Assembly: GCF_026210795.1 (NCBI RefSeq)
Contig: NC_089433.1
Span: 1,947,001-2,011,000 of the forward strand
Origin: Rhizophagus irregularis
Lineage: Eukaryota > Glomeromycota > Glomeromycetes > Glomerales > Glomeraceae
Direction: 5' to 3'
Length of the DNA: 64,000 bases
In this document: positions 10,582-23,921 of the stretch, piece after piece
Position numbering within the stretch: the stretch's first letter is position 1
Layout of the letters: the number at the start of each line of letters is the position of its first letter
Position numbers and translations under genes: made by a program
The notes under the pieces: generated by a model
Databases searched by the model: none
Told to the model about the DNA's origin: nothing
What the model saw: the letters and a program-made list of their open reading frames with translations, nothing else

Positions 10582-12420
10582 CACTACAGCCCGCGATTAC
10601 CTAGTACCGATAGTACAGTTGTTTACCCCAAGTGGTATACTTTGTAGTGACCACTCGGACGGAAGTAGCAGGCATCTGTCCAGGATCACATTTTATGGTG
10701 GGTATCAACCAATAACCATGCTACCTGTTCTGTGCACGAACACCTTGGTTGGTCTATGACCTAACAGAAAGTCTAACTACCACTAAGACATTACACCCTC
10801 AGCTTTACCATCTAGGACGACCATCTAGCCATTATTGACCCCAAGTGGTATCGTGGAGTGACCACCCGGACAGGAAGTCTCCCCCAAGGTATAGTAGTGA
10901 CCTCAAGGACAGGACTGTACACATGCCAATGGCCTCATAGGGAACGTTAGAAGGACACCATGACCCTTAGTTGAAATGTGCAGCCTAACTGTACACACTA
11001 ATTCACCATAATGCAGTCTAACTACACTAATCCCTGTACCTTCACGCTATTGGTTGTAGCGTCCACAGTAAAATTCTTTTTATTTCCGTGGTCATGGGAA
11101 TCGAACCTGCGACCTCACCATACTCAGGCTTAATGAGGGTATTAGTGACTAACCACTGAGATCATTTTATCCTTTTACTTTCGCTATGTTTACGGCCAGA
11201 CCACCTATTGCCTCTTTTTGGACTAATCTCGGTCTGCGTCCTATCATCTTCAATAGGCAACTATTATACCGAGTACTTAATTCCTCAGGTAACAGCACCA
11301 CTATAGAAGACATCCCCCATCGGGCTACTTTAGGCTGATCTGAAGCTAGGTATACGCCGCCTACTCATCCTATACCCATTGCATAATACTGATACTCAAT
11401 TTATTTTACGACCTTTAGAGAGCATCTACTTTCATGGAGGACTTTTGACAGGTAACATCAACCATCTAGTACCCTTCCATACCACCATTTTAGGTACTAA
11501 GTCTCACTCAAAGGCCACTACAGCCCACGATTACCTAGCACCGATAGTACAGTTGTTTACCCCAAGTTGTATACTTTGTAGCGACCACTGACAGGAAGTG
11601 GCAGGCATCTGTCCAGGATCACCCCCTTATGGTGGGTATCAACCACCAGGGATCACCAACCAGGACCCAAAGAGTAGGGAATTGAACCCCATAACTATGC
11701 TACCTGTTCTGTACACGAACACCTTGGTTGGTCTAAGACCTAACAGAAGGTCTAACTACCACTAAGACATTGCACCCTCAGCTTTACCATCTAGGATGAC
11801 CATCTAGCCATTACTGACTCCAAGTGGTATCGTAGAGTAACCACCCGGACAGGAAGTCCCCCCAAGGTATAGTAGTGACCTCAAGAACAGGACTGCGCAC
11901 ATGCCAATGGCCCCATAGGGAACGTTAGAAGGATCTGTGACTCGGATTGAAATGTGCAGCCTAACTGTACACACTAATTCACCATGATGCAGTCCAACTA
12001 CACTAATCCCTGTACCTTCACGCTATTGGTTGTAGCGTCTGCAGTAAAATTCTTTTTATTTCCGTGGTCATGGGAATCGAACCTGCGACCTCACCATACT
12101 CAGGCTTAATGAGGGTCTCAGTGACTAACCACCGAGATAGGGTGACCAACCCTTATTTTATCCTTTTACTGTGCAAACAGTCTTTTGACTTTATCTTTTA
12201 TTCATATTTTAACATCGAAAATTGACGAACAATATTACAAAAATAAGAAAATAAACTAATAAAAAATAAAAAGAGTAGCTTCACGACTCATATAAGTAAA
12301 GAAATCTAAACTAAAATAAAATTAAAGCAAAGAAAAACTAAACTATTACAGAATCGCATACCCCAACTTTACCCGAAGGCCAGTGTGAGTCAACTATCCA
12401 ACGTCCAAAAATCCAGTCCG

Positions 12421-15400
12421 TTACCAGAAAGAAATCCTAAGAGGTTGAACTGTTAAGCGGCGCAGAAAATCCAAGTGCGAGATCCATGATCCGCCCCGAA
12501 TTATAGAAGAGGATATCCAAGAAATCCAGGAATCCTGAGAGACTGACGCCAAAGAAGAGTTGTGAATATGTGAAGAAATAGCAGTAAAAGGAGGATTTGA
12601 AGATGGGCCACGTAATTTGGAAGCAGCCGAGATACCCTGTGACTCTTCCCAAGCATGGAAAAGAATATTACGACATAACCAAATTTCACCATATAGTTCG
12701 ATCTGGAAGTCGTTAAGAAGAGTCGAAATAGTCTTATAAATAACCGAAAGAGGGAAATATTGTTTCAGAAAATTCGTCAAATGCGCAGGTAACAATCCTC
12801 TAGTAAGCCAAAGATAGGATGAAGAAGGAGTTTCATAGTTCCAACAATCAAGAGCAGAGAATGCAACATGGAAATTAGAGTCCAAAGGTTTCAAGGACAA
12901 AAATGAGGATAGACACGAATCTCTGAATTTAACAACTTCAGAACGATGTGTCGAACATGGATTAAGTTCTGGAAGAATATAAGGACAAGTCCAAAGATGG
13001 TTCAAATCTTCAGGAGCGGAATTGCATTGTGGACAAAGCCAATCCGGAGAGTATAAATAAGGTTTGCGTTGTTGAAGAGTAGTTAAAGTGGGCAGCATAT
13101 CCAGAAGAAGTTTGATACGGAAGATCCAGAATTCAGGACGACCATTCTTATGCGAAGCAAAGCCTTTAATTTGCGAAAGGCAAAAGTATATACCAGCCCA
13201 ATCAAAAAGTGATGGAGAGCCAAGAGCAGTGAATCGTGCCATTGAACAAAAAGATAAAAGTGCGCAAGCATCTGCTATAGACCGGAGGAAGTGCCGAATA
13301 TTCATGTCAATAGGCAAAGAATTAAAAGTTAAAAAGCATGGGACATGACAAAATGCCAAAGGTGAGACGGTAGGTTGCGAAGACAAATGAGAAGCTTTTG
13401 CCAAAGAGTCCACTTGTACATTGTAGAAATCATCACCATGAGCAGGGACTTTAATCAAATTGACAATAAGCTTACGATCTTTGATCAGTTGTCGAATAGA
13501 AAGCCAAAGAAGGTGATTGTGTTCACGAAGCAACTTCGGTGAGAAGGGAACATCAACAAAGCGTTTCCATAATGAAATTAACTGACTACAGTCGGTATAA
13601 ACAGAGATTGAAGAACCATGGGAAAGAGCGTTTAGCCCTAATACAATAGCATAGATCTCAGAACGTAAGGCTGAAGGGAAACATGAAGGAATTTGTAAAG
13701 ATGAAGATTCAAGGATAAGTCCGTCATCATCAAGAGCAAGCCAGGCAGAAGCCATGGAAGAAGGTGAAGAGTCTGTAGCAGTATGAAAAGAACCATCAGT
13801 ATACAAAGATTGCACAGAAAGTGGCAAAACTTTATCATCAGTCGTATCCATAAAGGGAGAAGAGAGGGCGGAAAAAGTAGGTAAAGACGGGTTTGTCAAA
13901 TGAACAAGAGCCAGAGAAGTAGCATAACTTCATGAAGTAGATAAAGTTATGGGAAGATAAGCCGCAAATACTTTGGCATTTCTGGTAGGATAACCTACGG
14001 TATCTGATAAGATCACATTAAAAAAGCATTTCTCACTATTACAGCGTTGTTTGATTGCAGATTTCTTGGATAGAGCGGGGATATTAAAGGAACAACCAGG
14101 ACAAGGATTATAAGATCGTTCATCAGCAGAAGAAGATACAGAGAGCCAATGAGACATGATAGCAGAGTTTTGTTTCTTGTAGGTAATACAAACATGGCCT
14201 ACGGATAGAGTTTGGGTAGCAGAATCAAAATTGATAGCCCATTGAGGATAAAAGTGATAATCTTTAACAGTATGATCTAATAAACAAGGTGAAGCTAAAG
14301 TAAAAGAAGAATTAATAAAATACAAGGGTAAAAATAAAGAAGAAGAAGAAGAAGAAAGAAAATTATTTTTAATAAAGTTAAACCAAATAGGGATCCGTCC
14401 TTTACGGCCCACAATACCAAGATAACGAAGGTCAGACCAATTCATAAGATAACGTCCACAAGGAGAAGCCAACTGGGCAAGTACGAAGATATTCAAATGT
14501 TTCCAAAGTTTCCAACTTATTTGAAAAATTGATTGTGGTAAAACAGTTCGGAGTGGTAACGCTAATTGTAAATCCTGCCTCGGAGGTTGGAAGGGAAGGG
14601 ACCACGTGATACTTAGACGCGAAGAAAATAATAATGAATTAAACAAAGTATGCGTCCGAAGAGAGACGACCTGTGACCATGGTTCCAAGTTGATAGTAGT
14701 TGGGCAACTTTCAGCACCCAAATATCCTTGAAGATAGGAGATAGCATAGAGGGCAAAATCTTTGAAATCAGGATGAGTGAAAATTTTTTGCCAAGATGCA
14801 ATATGGGAAGAAAGAAATCGATAAAAAGCATTCTGAATCGAAAAGGGAAGTTTAAAAAATAACAAGGCCAATGGAGTAGTCGCAGCAAGTCCAGCTTTTC
14901 TTCGAAGTACTGAAAACATAGGCTTGACTATTGAGTGAATAGTACTGTCAGAGAAAAGGGTGGTTTGAAGACGAAATTCCAATCGCGGAAGAAGGACAGC
15001 GTTATAGAGATAGGCCACATGTTGTGCTAATAGTTTCTTTGGACCCAGAAGAGCAGCCATATCTTTAACCATGGAGCGCGCTTGTTTAAGAACAAAAGCA
15101 GAAGAGGCGGATAAGGAAAACCAAACACCTAAAAAGCGAAAGGAAGTATTAAGAGATAAAGAAGAGAGAGAAAGAAAGGTATTGGAAATTAAACATGAAG
15201 GTGAAAGTTCGAAGGTAATCTTCGAAGAAGGAGAAGAGGATGAAAGAAGAACATATTTTGCTGAATTGGCTTGAACATTATTTAAAGTATAAAATTCAGC
15301 AGTAATAGAAAGGCAATCTTCAATTCCAGATTTTGAAGAAGCAATAAGGGTAGAATCGTCCATGAACGTCAAATGTGAAATTGGTAAAGAATGTTGTTCA

Positions 15401-17807
15401 AATTCAAGTGGAGAATAAGTTAAAAGAGCTGAAGATTTTAAAATAAAAGGATCTCGTGCTTCACAATTCAAAACAGTAAGTAAAGGGTCCAAGTAAATAA
15501 CCCAGAGAAGAGGGAAAATAATTTCTCCTTGATCGATACCAACACGTACTCGATAAGCAGCTGTATCACCGTGACAAGTAATTATCTTATTATTTCATCG
15601 TGTAAAAAGATTCAAAATAAATTGCACTAAAAGTGCAAGGATATGTAATCTATCTAAAGCTAATTTAAGCATATTTAAGTCCATGGAATCAAAAGCTTTA
15701 GAGATATCTTGAGAAACGATCCATAATTCCTGATCATCAGTAGAGTCATGTTTTTGTTGATGGATAATCGCATCAAGCATTTTGATAGGGACATCCGTAG
15801 AACCACCAGGTAAACCAGCAAAATTACCACCTTGGAGAATTTTATTATCAGCAAGGATGTTGGAGAGACGATTCGTGACGACCTTAACTACACATTTACG
15901 AACTGTTTCCAGAAGAGTAATGGGTCGAGTGTTCTTAAGTTGAGCATCAAAATCATGAGGTTTAGGAATAGGATAAACTACAGCCTCACGCCAGTCAGCA
16001 GGGATATCACCGCGAGAAAGGCAGGTATTCGCAAGTAAAAGAGAGAAATCCAAGGCTTCACCGGATAAATGCTTTATTATTTCATAAGAAATTTTTGAAG
16101 GGCCAGAAGCTTTGTTATTAGGCATGGAAGAAATCACATCAGACCATTCTTGTAGAAAAATGGGTGCCAAAACAGGGTTATATAATGAGGCAGACACATC
16201 GGAGAGAGGGTGTAAGCTTGTTGCCAACGAACAGGAAATGAAGCAATAGAAGAGTAGTGGACCAACGGAGGAGAAACAATTGATTGGAAATGAGTAATAG
16301 CAGCTTGCTTAATATCCGAAGGATCCGTTAATAAAGTAGGAGTAGAATCCAGGACAACTAGGACGCGGTCGAGAACAATCGAACGTTTTTCTACTGATAA
16401 GGCAGAATCTATAAAAGTGCCAAGTGAGTTCGAAAAGTGTTCATCACGTAAGGCAGTGTAGTATTCCACGGAGTCCGTAAGATGTTGGGCAAATTTAGTA
16501 GATAGAAAGGCAGAAACTAAATTCTTTTGCGATCGTAAAAATGATTTAAATCCAGATACGGGAGTAGTAGAATAAGTAGGAACTGAATAATCAGGAAGCA
16601 AGGATGCAAGATTCATTAGATGAGTAGGCAAAGCAGCAGTCATTTGTGACAGTTGAGTAGGCCGATTAGGACGACGAGTTGTAAGACAATATAAAAATCG
16701 ATCTAAAAACTTGTTAATGGCAATAAGTTTAGTTAATTCAGGAGAGTACGAATGTCGGTGTGTATTGGAGACTTTTTGAAAGGGTAAAGTTTCAATTGCA
16801 GCACTGAGTATGGTGGCTTTCAATGCATGCCACATACGATCAAGAGAAAGAGAGGAGAAATCAAAATTGGGGTGATATTGCTTGTCTAAATATACTCCAA
16901 GAGAATCATCTACTTACGTGGTAAAATTATTCCATTGTTCAACTGAAGTGGAAGTATAAGAAAAAATAGTACGCGTTTCTTTTTTTTGTTTAAGACGAGA
17001 TTTAGCTAAAATAGCCAGACAAGAACTGAAGTCAAAAACAGTTGTAAGAACTTTGTGATCTGTAAAAGGACGATCAAGGAGATTGGGGCAAGTAACCACT
17101 TGCGAAAAGAGACCAGGAGCGGGAAAACCAGGTGAAGACCAGATATAATCCAGTCTAGAAGATCCATTATCATGAAAAAAGATAGGATCAGGACCATCAA
17201 TAGAAGAATAGGCTTGATGATCGGTAAAAAATCGAGAAGAAAGTAAACGAAGGAGTTTAAAATGATTGGGGGGATAATTAGAATGAGCAACTTCATCAAT
17301 ATTGAAGTCACCAAGTATTATTACAAAATAATTATTAGTACGTGCATGATCAAGCCAAGAAAGAAGTTTGGCAATAAGATCATTGCAAATAGATTGATAA
17401 ATAGAACCAGAAGGGGGATAATATATAGAAATAATAGAGATTTTAATTTGATGAAAAAATAAATCTAATTTAAGAAGTCGACCTTTCCAAGGATCGATTG
17501 TTTGAACATGTTTATGAAGGGGGTTACGTAATAAAATGCCAACACCATCATGAGGATGAGAGGAGGATGAGCAGGCCCAATAGGACTGAAAATGATGTTG
17601 GGAGTGTTCGTTTTTAAAAATAAATTTAGTATTAGAAGGGGAAAGGCGGGTATTATTAACAGATAGAGCACCAAAAGAAGAATGAAGAAAAAAATTAAGC
17701 AAATGTTGTTGTTGAACAGAGGAACATAATCCATTTACATTAATTTGACCAAATTTAATAAGGGGAGAAGGGTGGGGAGAAAAATTATGTTTATTGTTGT
17801 CCATCAT
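12421..17807 (-). pseudogene. LINE A ORF2: endonuclease, reverse transcriptase, RNase H
   Basis: The polyprotein would nick target DNA and reverse-transcribe the LINE RNA. Reading from 17807 downwards: an AP-type endonuclease (GDFNID near 17300, then SRLDYIWSS and a TDHKV motif), a linker, reverse transcriptase (NKASGPSKISYE, NTRPITLLE, the SQDISKAFDS D-motif at about 15700 and FMDDSTLI at about 15365), RNase H (LYTDGS at about 13810, then YTDCSQL and PAHGDDFYNVQVD) and a C-terminal CPQC...H..C zinc motif near 13030. The frame is broken by stops near 16914, 15595 and 13930 and by one frameshift near 16220, so it is not functional. APE plus RNase H fits the I/Tad1 group of LINEs. Confidence 0.92.
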
Positions 17808-17857
17808 TATTACACACTGATAAAACGGTAATAAAGAAGGGGAAAGAAAAACAACAA

Positions 17858-19133
17858 TTATTGATTAGCTTGGCCATGTTGGCGAGCTAAGATGAGGTTG
17901 TTTTGTTGGATTCCTTCTTTAATTGAACCAGCCAAAGAGGCAACAGTATCAGAAAGAGAGGAGAGACGCTGTTCCATATCAATAGGAGAGGAAGGAGCGA
18001 CGTTGGAAGGTGGAATAGGAGCAAATTGAGGAATCGGAGTAAATCCACTTGTTGATTGTAAAGGAGGAGAATTAATATCAACAAGGATATTGTTATTAGT
18101 ATTGTTCACTAAATCATCCCATCCTTGCATAGAGGAAGGGATGTAGGAGGGCGGTTTTGCGACAAAAGGTCCTGGAACAGGAGCACAAGCAGCCATAGCA
18201 GATTCCAATTTGGTGATGCGGCTGTTCATGGTAGCAAATTGTGTGGTAAGAAGGGCTAATTCTTCAACTACTTTTTCAAGAGCAGCACCGATAGATTTCC
18301 AATCAGTAAGCACAGTAGGAGGGGCAGGGTATGTAATATTCATGCCATCAGCATAGTGATCAAGTTCATTTGCATCAGGAATACGACGATGTTGATTATT
18401 GTTGTGCTTATTATTAAGATTATCACGATTCTATGGTCGGCGTTGAGAGCGAGAACGAGATTGTTATCGATTATTAGGTCTGGAATTAGAACGATGGCGA
18501 GAAGCACTAGTATGGTGATGTCCATCATTATTATTATCAGGGCGGGCAAAACGATTATGTCGTTTAGCAGGATGAGAAGGAGGCAAATGCTTATTATATA
18601 AAGCACGTAATTTATCATTAGATTGCCAAGGGCGAGAAGGGCGATTAGGTCTAGATGAAGAACCACATCGGTCAGGGTTACAATTAGGGCGACCACATCG
18701 ATGACAAAGAAAAGTGACTTCATCCGGAGAATGCCAGGTAAGGCCAACATTCTTGAGGGTGCATAAAATAGATTTTGCATTTTCCATAGCCGTTTCAGAG
18801 GCAAAATGGCAATAGGCATAAGGCTTGGGATTATAAGAATTCATAGAGAAGGGAACATTAATAGATTTAGCGGAAATTTCATCAGCAATTTCGGCAAGAT
18901 CGACCGCAATAGTACCACGCGGAAGACCAGCAAGTAAAGCAACAAAAGCGCGTCTTTCAGCGCGTTGGTCAGGTGAGAAAGTAGCGGGGCAGACGCGTAA
19001 GCAATGTCCACCACAAAGGACGCCCCAAGTAGAGTCGAGGTTCTGTAATGCACCAGTAGATTCAAAGGTAATGTATGCAGTACGATAAAGTTTAGATAAA
19101 TGGGTATGGCAGCGAGTAATATTGCCATAACGA
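17858..19133 (-). pseudogene. LINE A ORF1, 3' part (zinc knuckle, coiled coil)
   Basis: Continuation of LINE A ORF1 after the 11.4-kb insertion. It begins RYGNITRC, aligning with KFGNITSC in LINE B ORF1, and continues with a region like the LINE B RNA-binding part. A CCHC-like motif (CHRCGRPNCNPDRC) lies near 18700, then an Arg/Ser/Asn-rich stretch and a short coiled coil (residues encoded near 18280-18190). Two in-frame stops lie near 18463 and 18433. The protein would bind LINE RNA. It ends 50 bases before ORF2. Confidence 0.85.
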
Positions 19134-19140
19134 CATCAGG

Positions 19141-19720
19141 AAATTTTATAGCGCAAAAAATTGCGTAAGTTTACGATTTTGTAAGTTTATGAAAGTTTAT
19201 GGCATAATATTTCGAAAAATTTCAAAATATTACGTAAGTTTACAATTTCGTAAGATTTATGTGATATTACGGTTAAAATATTACGTAAGTTTACAATATC
19301 GTAAGATTTACGCAATATTATGGTCAAAATATTCTGCAAATTTACGAAACTGTAAACCTGCGTAATATTACGGTTGAAATATTTCGAAAATTTACGAAAC
19401 TGTAAACCTGCGTAATATTACGGTTGAAATATTTTGAAAATTTACGAAACTGTAAACCTGCGTAATATTACGGTTAAAATATTTCGAAAATTTACGAGAC
19501 TGTAAACCTGCGTAATATTACGGTTGAAATATTTCGAAAATTTACGAGACTGTAAACCTGCGTAATATTACGGTTAAAATATTTCGAAAATTTACGAAAC
19601 TGTAAACCTGCGTAATATTACGGTTGAAATATTTCGAAAATTTACGAGACTGTAAACCTGCGTAATATTCCGTTTCGAAAATTTACGAGATTGTAAACTG
19701 CGTATGCAGTAGAACGTATA
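19141..19720. repeat. 50-bp satellite, left subterminal
   Basis: CGTAATATTA recurs exactly every 50 bases at 19361, 19411, 19461, 19511, 19561, 19611 and 19661, with more degenerate units back to 19141. Units contain ATTTCGAAAATTTACGA. It lies just inside the left end of the 11.4-kb insertion, where transposase-binding repeats often occur. Confidence 0.85.
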
Positions 19721-20179
19721 CAAGGGGCATGTGATACTATTGAATAATCAAAAATAATATAAACACCTTTTCTTTTATATAAACACCTTTTTTTTAAGTT
19801 TGGGAAAGCAAATTTATTTTTATTTACGAATTTTTTATTATTTACAATTTTTATGTTAAAAATTAAAGTAAATTCTAATTTTTATTATAACTTAATAAAA
19901 AAATATACATTTGATACTTGTTCGCTACTATTTTATAAAATAGTACCCAGGCTGTACGGCGTGGACGTCAGTATCAGTCACAGCCCAAAAAAAACGTGAG
20001 TCTCCAGCCGATATTTGGTACGGACTGGGCCTAGCTACTCACTTAATAAATAAAAAAATAAAAATAATTATCTTCTACGATACGTAGGTAAGTTTCTCCT
20101 TCTCCTACGATCATCACGCGTATCTAAAATTGATCAAATTTATCAAATTTAAAATGTGAACGTAAAATAGAATGTAATA

Positions 20180-20709
20180 TTAATTATAAAATTTTATTAT
20201 AGTATAATTACCCGGCCTCTCCCAAAATCTCGTTCTAAATTCGCGATAATATCTTTGGCCGGTACGCGTCCACAGCCGCCGCCCAGGCCGATCAGGGGTA
20301 CCATTACGATAAAGGACATAGTTCTAAATATCAAAATCAGTTTGAATATTCGGTAAATACATTTAATTTAAATGAATGTAATTTTATTTATTTACTTACA
20401 TGGTAATCCCTGACGAGGTTCCTCCACTTTTGGCTGCACTGTTGCCCGGAAACCCTCGTTCGAAATATTCTATTTATTCTGATTCAATTAAATGGATTGG
20501 TTAATTTGAATTTAAATTCTTTCTTAAAGAAAATTATAGATATTAGTCATATGAACCTATTGGCAACAGAGTCCCCAAAAATCATGGCGGCTTCTACCAT
20601 TAATATTATGGTAGGCGCGGTTTCTGTCGCGGCGTATGTCGACAAGTTCGTCCATCATAGCCCAGTTCCAATGGACGTTATAGGAACGATGACGTGTTTG
20701 ACGAGGCAT
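20180..20709 (-). pseudogene. Myb/SANT (trihelix-like) DNA-binding gene, one frameshift
   Basis: Three exons fit: 20709-20557, 20478-20400 and 20333-20180, with introns GTTCAT..CAG and GTAAGT..TAG. The protein begins MPRQTRHRSYNVHWNWAMMD and has an HDFW motif in exon 1. Exon 2 reads QQCSQKWRNLVRDYH and exon 3 reads YYREFRTRFWERP: the spaced aromatic residues and the QCxxKWxxL core are typical of Myb/trihelix domains (Myb_DNA-bind_4 type). Exon 1 joins exon 2 in phase only if one G is removed from the GGGG run near 20570, so as written it is frameshifted. It may be a DNA-binding partner of the surrounding transposon or a captured gene. The last codons of exon 3 are uncertain. Confidence 0.7.
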
Positions 20710-21220
20710 TATTAGATTTGATTTTATTTTTATAATTTGATTTTGGGATGAGTAAAAATTTGAAAGAAAGTCGTAAAATGTCACTTTAAATAAAATTTGA
20801 ACAATACCTCTTTGGTTTGATTTTATTTCTCGTTTCAATTAAAATTTAATTTATTAGACTTTTCATCATTAAACATATTAATTAAATCTCATGCGGATAT
20901 GGATTATCTAAATATAAATATCATGATTCTAAATATAGATATAAATCACTTAATTTATTTTAATTTTTTTTTAAAAAAAAATCTTAGTTTGATTTCAATT
21001 AAAAATAATTAAAAATCATGTACATGTTTTGGTTATTTAAATATAAATATCAATATATTATATTTAAAAATAAAACAATTTATTATTAGCACATTCTATT
21101 GAATTTTAAAAAAAAATCATCAATATATCATATTTAAAAATAAAACAATTATATTCTGATTAAATATTTTGCGTACATTTCTTAAAAAAATCATAAAAAA
21201 AATCTTGTACGTCGTACATG

Positions 21221-21416
21221 CAATTACTAAATATCATCCCCTTGTGATAAATAAAAAATTACGCAACACAAATTCAACACAAACTCAACACAAATTTAAC
21301 AAATTTAACGAAATTTGGCCAAAATTAACAAATTTTTTACTAGAATTATCAACACAAATTGAACACAAATTTCAGTCACGATTTATTTATGTCACGCCCG
21401 TGTTGTTAATAATTAA
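21221..21416 (+). repeat. Left inverted repeat of Plavaka-like element
   Basis: Aligns with the complement of 29052-29238 over its whole length with few mismatches. It contains short internal repeats of the kind AACACAAATT, AACACAAACT. Confidence 0.85.
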
Positions 21417-23921
21417 ATAAATAAATCTGCATTTTATTTATGATATGGAAAACGTGACCATAAATTCTTTTAAGGATATAATTTTATTAAAATAAATCAA
21501 AACTCCTATATCAAGTGACTAAAAAATATATTTATTTACGAAATATTCATTTTGTTTATCAAATCGGGGTACTATGTGAACGACACCATGTATAGACTCT
21601 ATAGCTACAAAGTTATATAATTCTATTAATTTTAAGTGAGGACATCCATATAAATATGGGTTCCTTTTAGATTTAAAATCGTACCATTGAATTAATGCAA
21701 GATTTAGCGGTGGGTCTGTTAATACTTCTGCTAACAATAAGGCCTATAAATAATAAATATTTATTAATACTTTTATAATAAATTATTACATAAATTGGAA
21801 AAATACCTGTCCATAACAAAGTCCTTTGTCTGATATATAATCATTTGATTCTTCAGAATCCATTGAAATAGCTATGTCGCTAAACCATACTTTATTATGA
21901 TACCTGTTTGTGGCACACATTATGGCACCATTTTCCAGTGTTACCGATCTGTATATGTTTATTCGGATTTCACCAATAATTGTGAAACCATCAAGTAAAT
22001 CTAGATATGAATCCAGACAACTTATAAATCTAGCAAAACCAGTCTGCATTTTATTGTCTACGGAATCTTTTTTTTCATTAAAAAATGTATTTGCATTTTG
22101 TAAAGAGAATTCAAAGAGTCTTGCAGAAAATTTACAAGTGTGAGGTGTTTTTGCCGGATTCACTGAATGTTGAGACATTCTAATAGATATTGCTTGACGT
22201 TTTATCTATTAATTTAATTTCCATCTTAAGTTATATAATAAATATATACAATAAATAAAATTTTCAAATACTTACAGTTCGTAAAATCTGAGGTTTGACA
22301 TCTTTTTTATTGCTAATTCGGTAGGGTATTTTAACGAAATATTTGTGAAGACTTTCGTAAGTTTCTGTAGTATAGCCATTTATTACGCCATAAGATCGTA
22401 TTGAGTCAATAATATGATAAACCCATGAATGCAATTTAGGTAACTTCAAATTGGAAGGAGAAACAAATTTAAAAGCCTTGACAAACATCCGAGCCCATCT
22501 ATGTATTGCATTCTAAAACTTAAATGTTAATTTAATTTATTTAATTTAAATTTTCAATTTTACTAAAATTTTAATACATACATTAAATTTCTCCAAGTCA
22601 CTTTCACTAAATTCTTCATATCTACTTAAAATATACATTTCATTCCAATATTCGTACAATTTCGTAAGATCATCATTATTTACAAAATTATCTACTTCAT
22701 TGTTATTTTCATCATATAAATTATCAATAACAAATATCATGACTTTCATCAAACTTCGATATTCATTAGCAGTTAATCTTGCAATTGACTGCAGTCCATT
22801 GGAAAAAATTTTAATGGCGGGAAAACGTGGGATTGCTGCTAGACGGTGATCTACTTCTTCAACTAATTTATTACCATTAACATGTTGCAATTTTAAGATA
22901 TCGCACGTGAAGATAATTTGATAACGAAATAAACCTAAATCTAAATGATGCATTCTGTCAGGAACAGTAGCCAAGTAGATATTTATATTCCTTGATAATA
23001 TAAATATTTATAATTAATAGATATATATGTTATTATAATTATTTCTACTTTTGCATACTTACGGTAAATCCCAAAAAAAATTATGTACAGATTCTATGCA
23101 AACAGATCTTTGTGTATCATTTTCAAAATGTTTACGCATTTCATCATGAGTTCTTAGTATTACATCGTTAACCGATAAGTCTATATTTGCAAGATTTTCC
23201 CTTTTAACTAAACAGGAGTGACATGGAAGGTTTGAATTGGAGGATTTATAAACTAAACAAAAACTTGCGGCTTTCGGCCAATCTGCAATAATAGTTGAAA
23301 CTCTAGGATAAAACCAGGTATTTTCATTATTTATAAAAAGGTCTATACCATCTTTTAATAAAATAATAGGTTCTAGTAAATGACGTAAAGATTTATGAAA
23401 GGTATCACGAACCAGATCTTTATTTGCAGCTTCTAAAATTGGTAAATATCCCAAAAGTTGCTTTGCATCCTGTTTATTACGACGCCATATTGGGATATTA
23501 CCTAATGTAATATATATTGGATGCAATTGACTTTTTCCTAATGTATCTGTAGTTGTTGCATCTGAATATAAAATAATTGATAATAATTTGGAACCAGTAG
23601 GTAAGGATTCTTGTGTAGTTTTCCACCATTTTCCAGTGTTTTGTTCACTGTAAATACTTTCTCTATTATACTATAAAATAATATAAATAAATTAAAATAA
23701 ATATTATTTAAATTATTGAATTAACTAATATTTACTATTTACCTCATAGTTTTCGTAAGATAGCGCAAAATTTTGTGTTATGTCAGGAACAGTTAAGATA
23801 TTTTTGATGCACTGTATTAAGTTTTGATAATAAAGAAAATAATCTTTATCTTTATGTTTTGTTATAAGAACTTTACTAAATTTTAAATTAGAAAACTTCA
23901 TATTATTCATAAATGCTCGTC

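Larger units (their letters stand above)
5816..12169. repeat. Tandem array of about 1-kb units with tRNA-like segments
   Basis: Unit starts (ACGAACAC.TTGGTTGG) lie near 5820, 6829, 9519, 10736 and 11715, so the basic unit is about 0.95-1.0 kb once insertions are removed. There are about 4.5 units; the last is cut by a LINE at 12170. On the minus strand each unit has two tRNA-like boxes (GGTTCGATTCCC). In one, the acceptor-like ends GGTCAT/ATGACC and a D-arm-like CTCAGTGGTTAG can be drawn, but the T stem is poor, so it looks tRNA-derived and not functional. A short frame recurs in the units (6487-6711, 11379-11591) without a recognisable product. Unit 2 carries a hAT-like element; units 2 and 3 carry the palindromic element at the same site. 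Confidence 0.8.

Noticed and set aside
18340..19128. Hydrophobic minus-strand frames at 18340-18819 and 18841-19128
   Set aside because: Out-of-frame shadows of LINE A ORF1.
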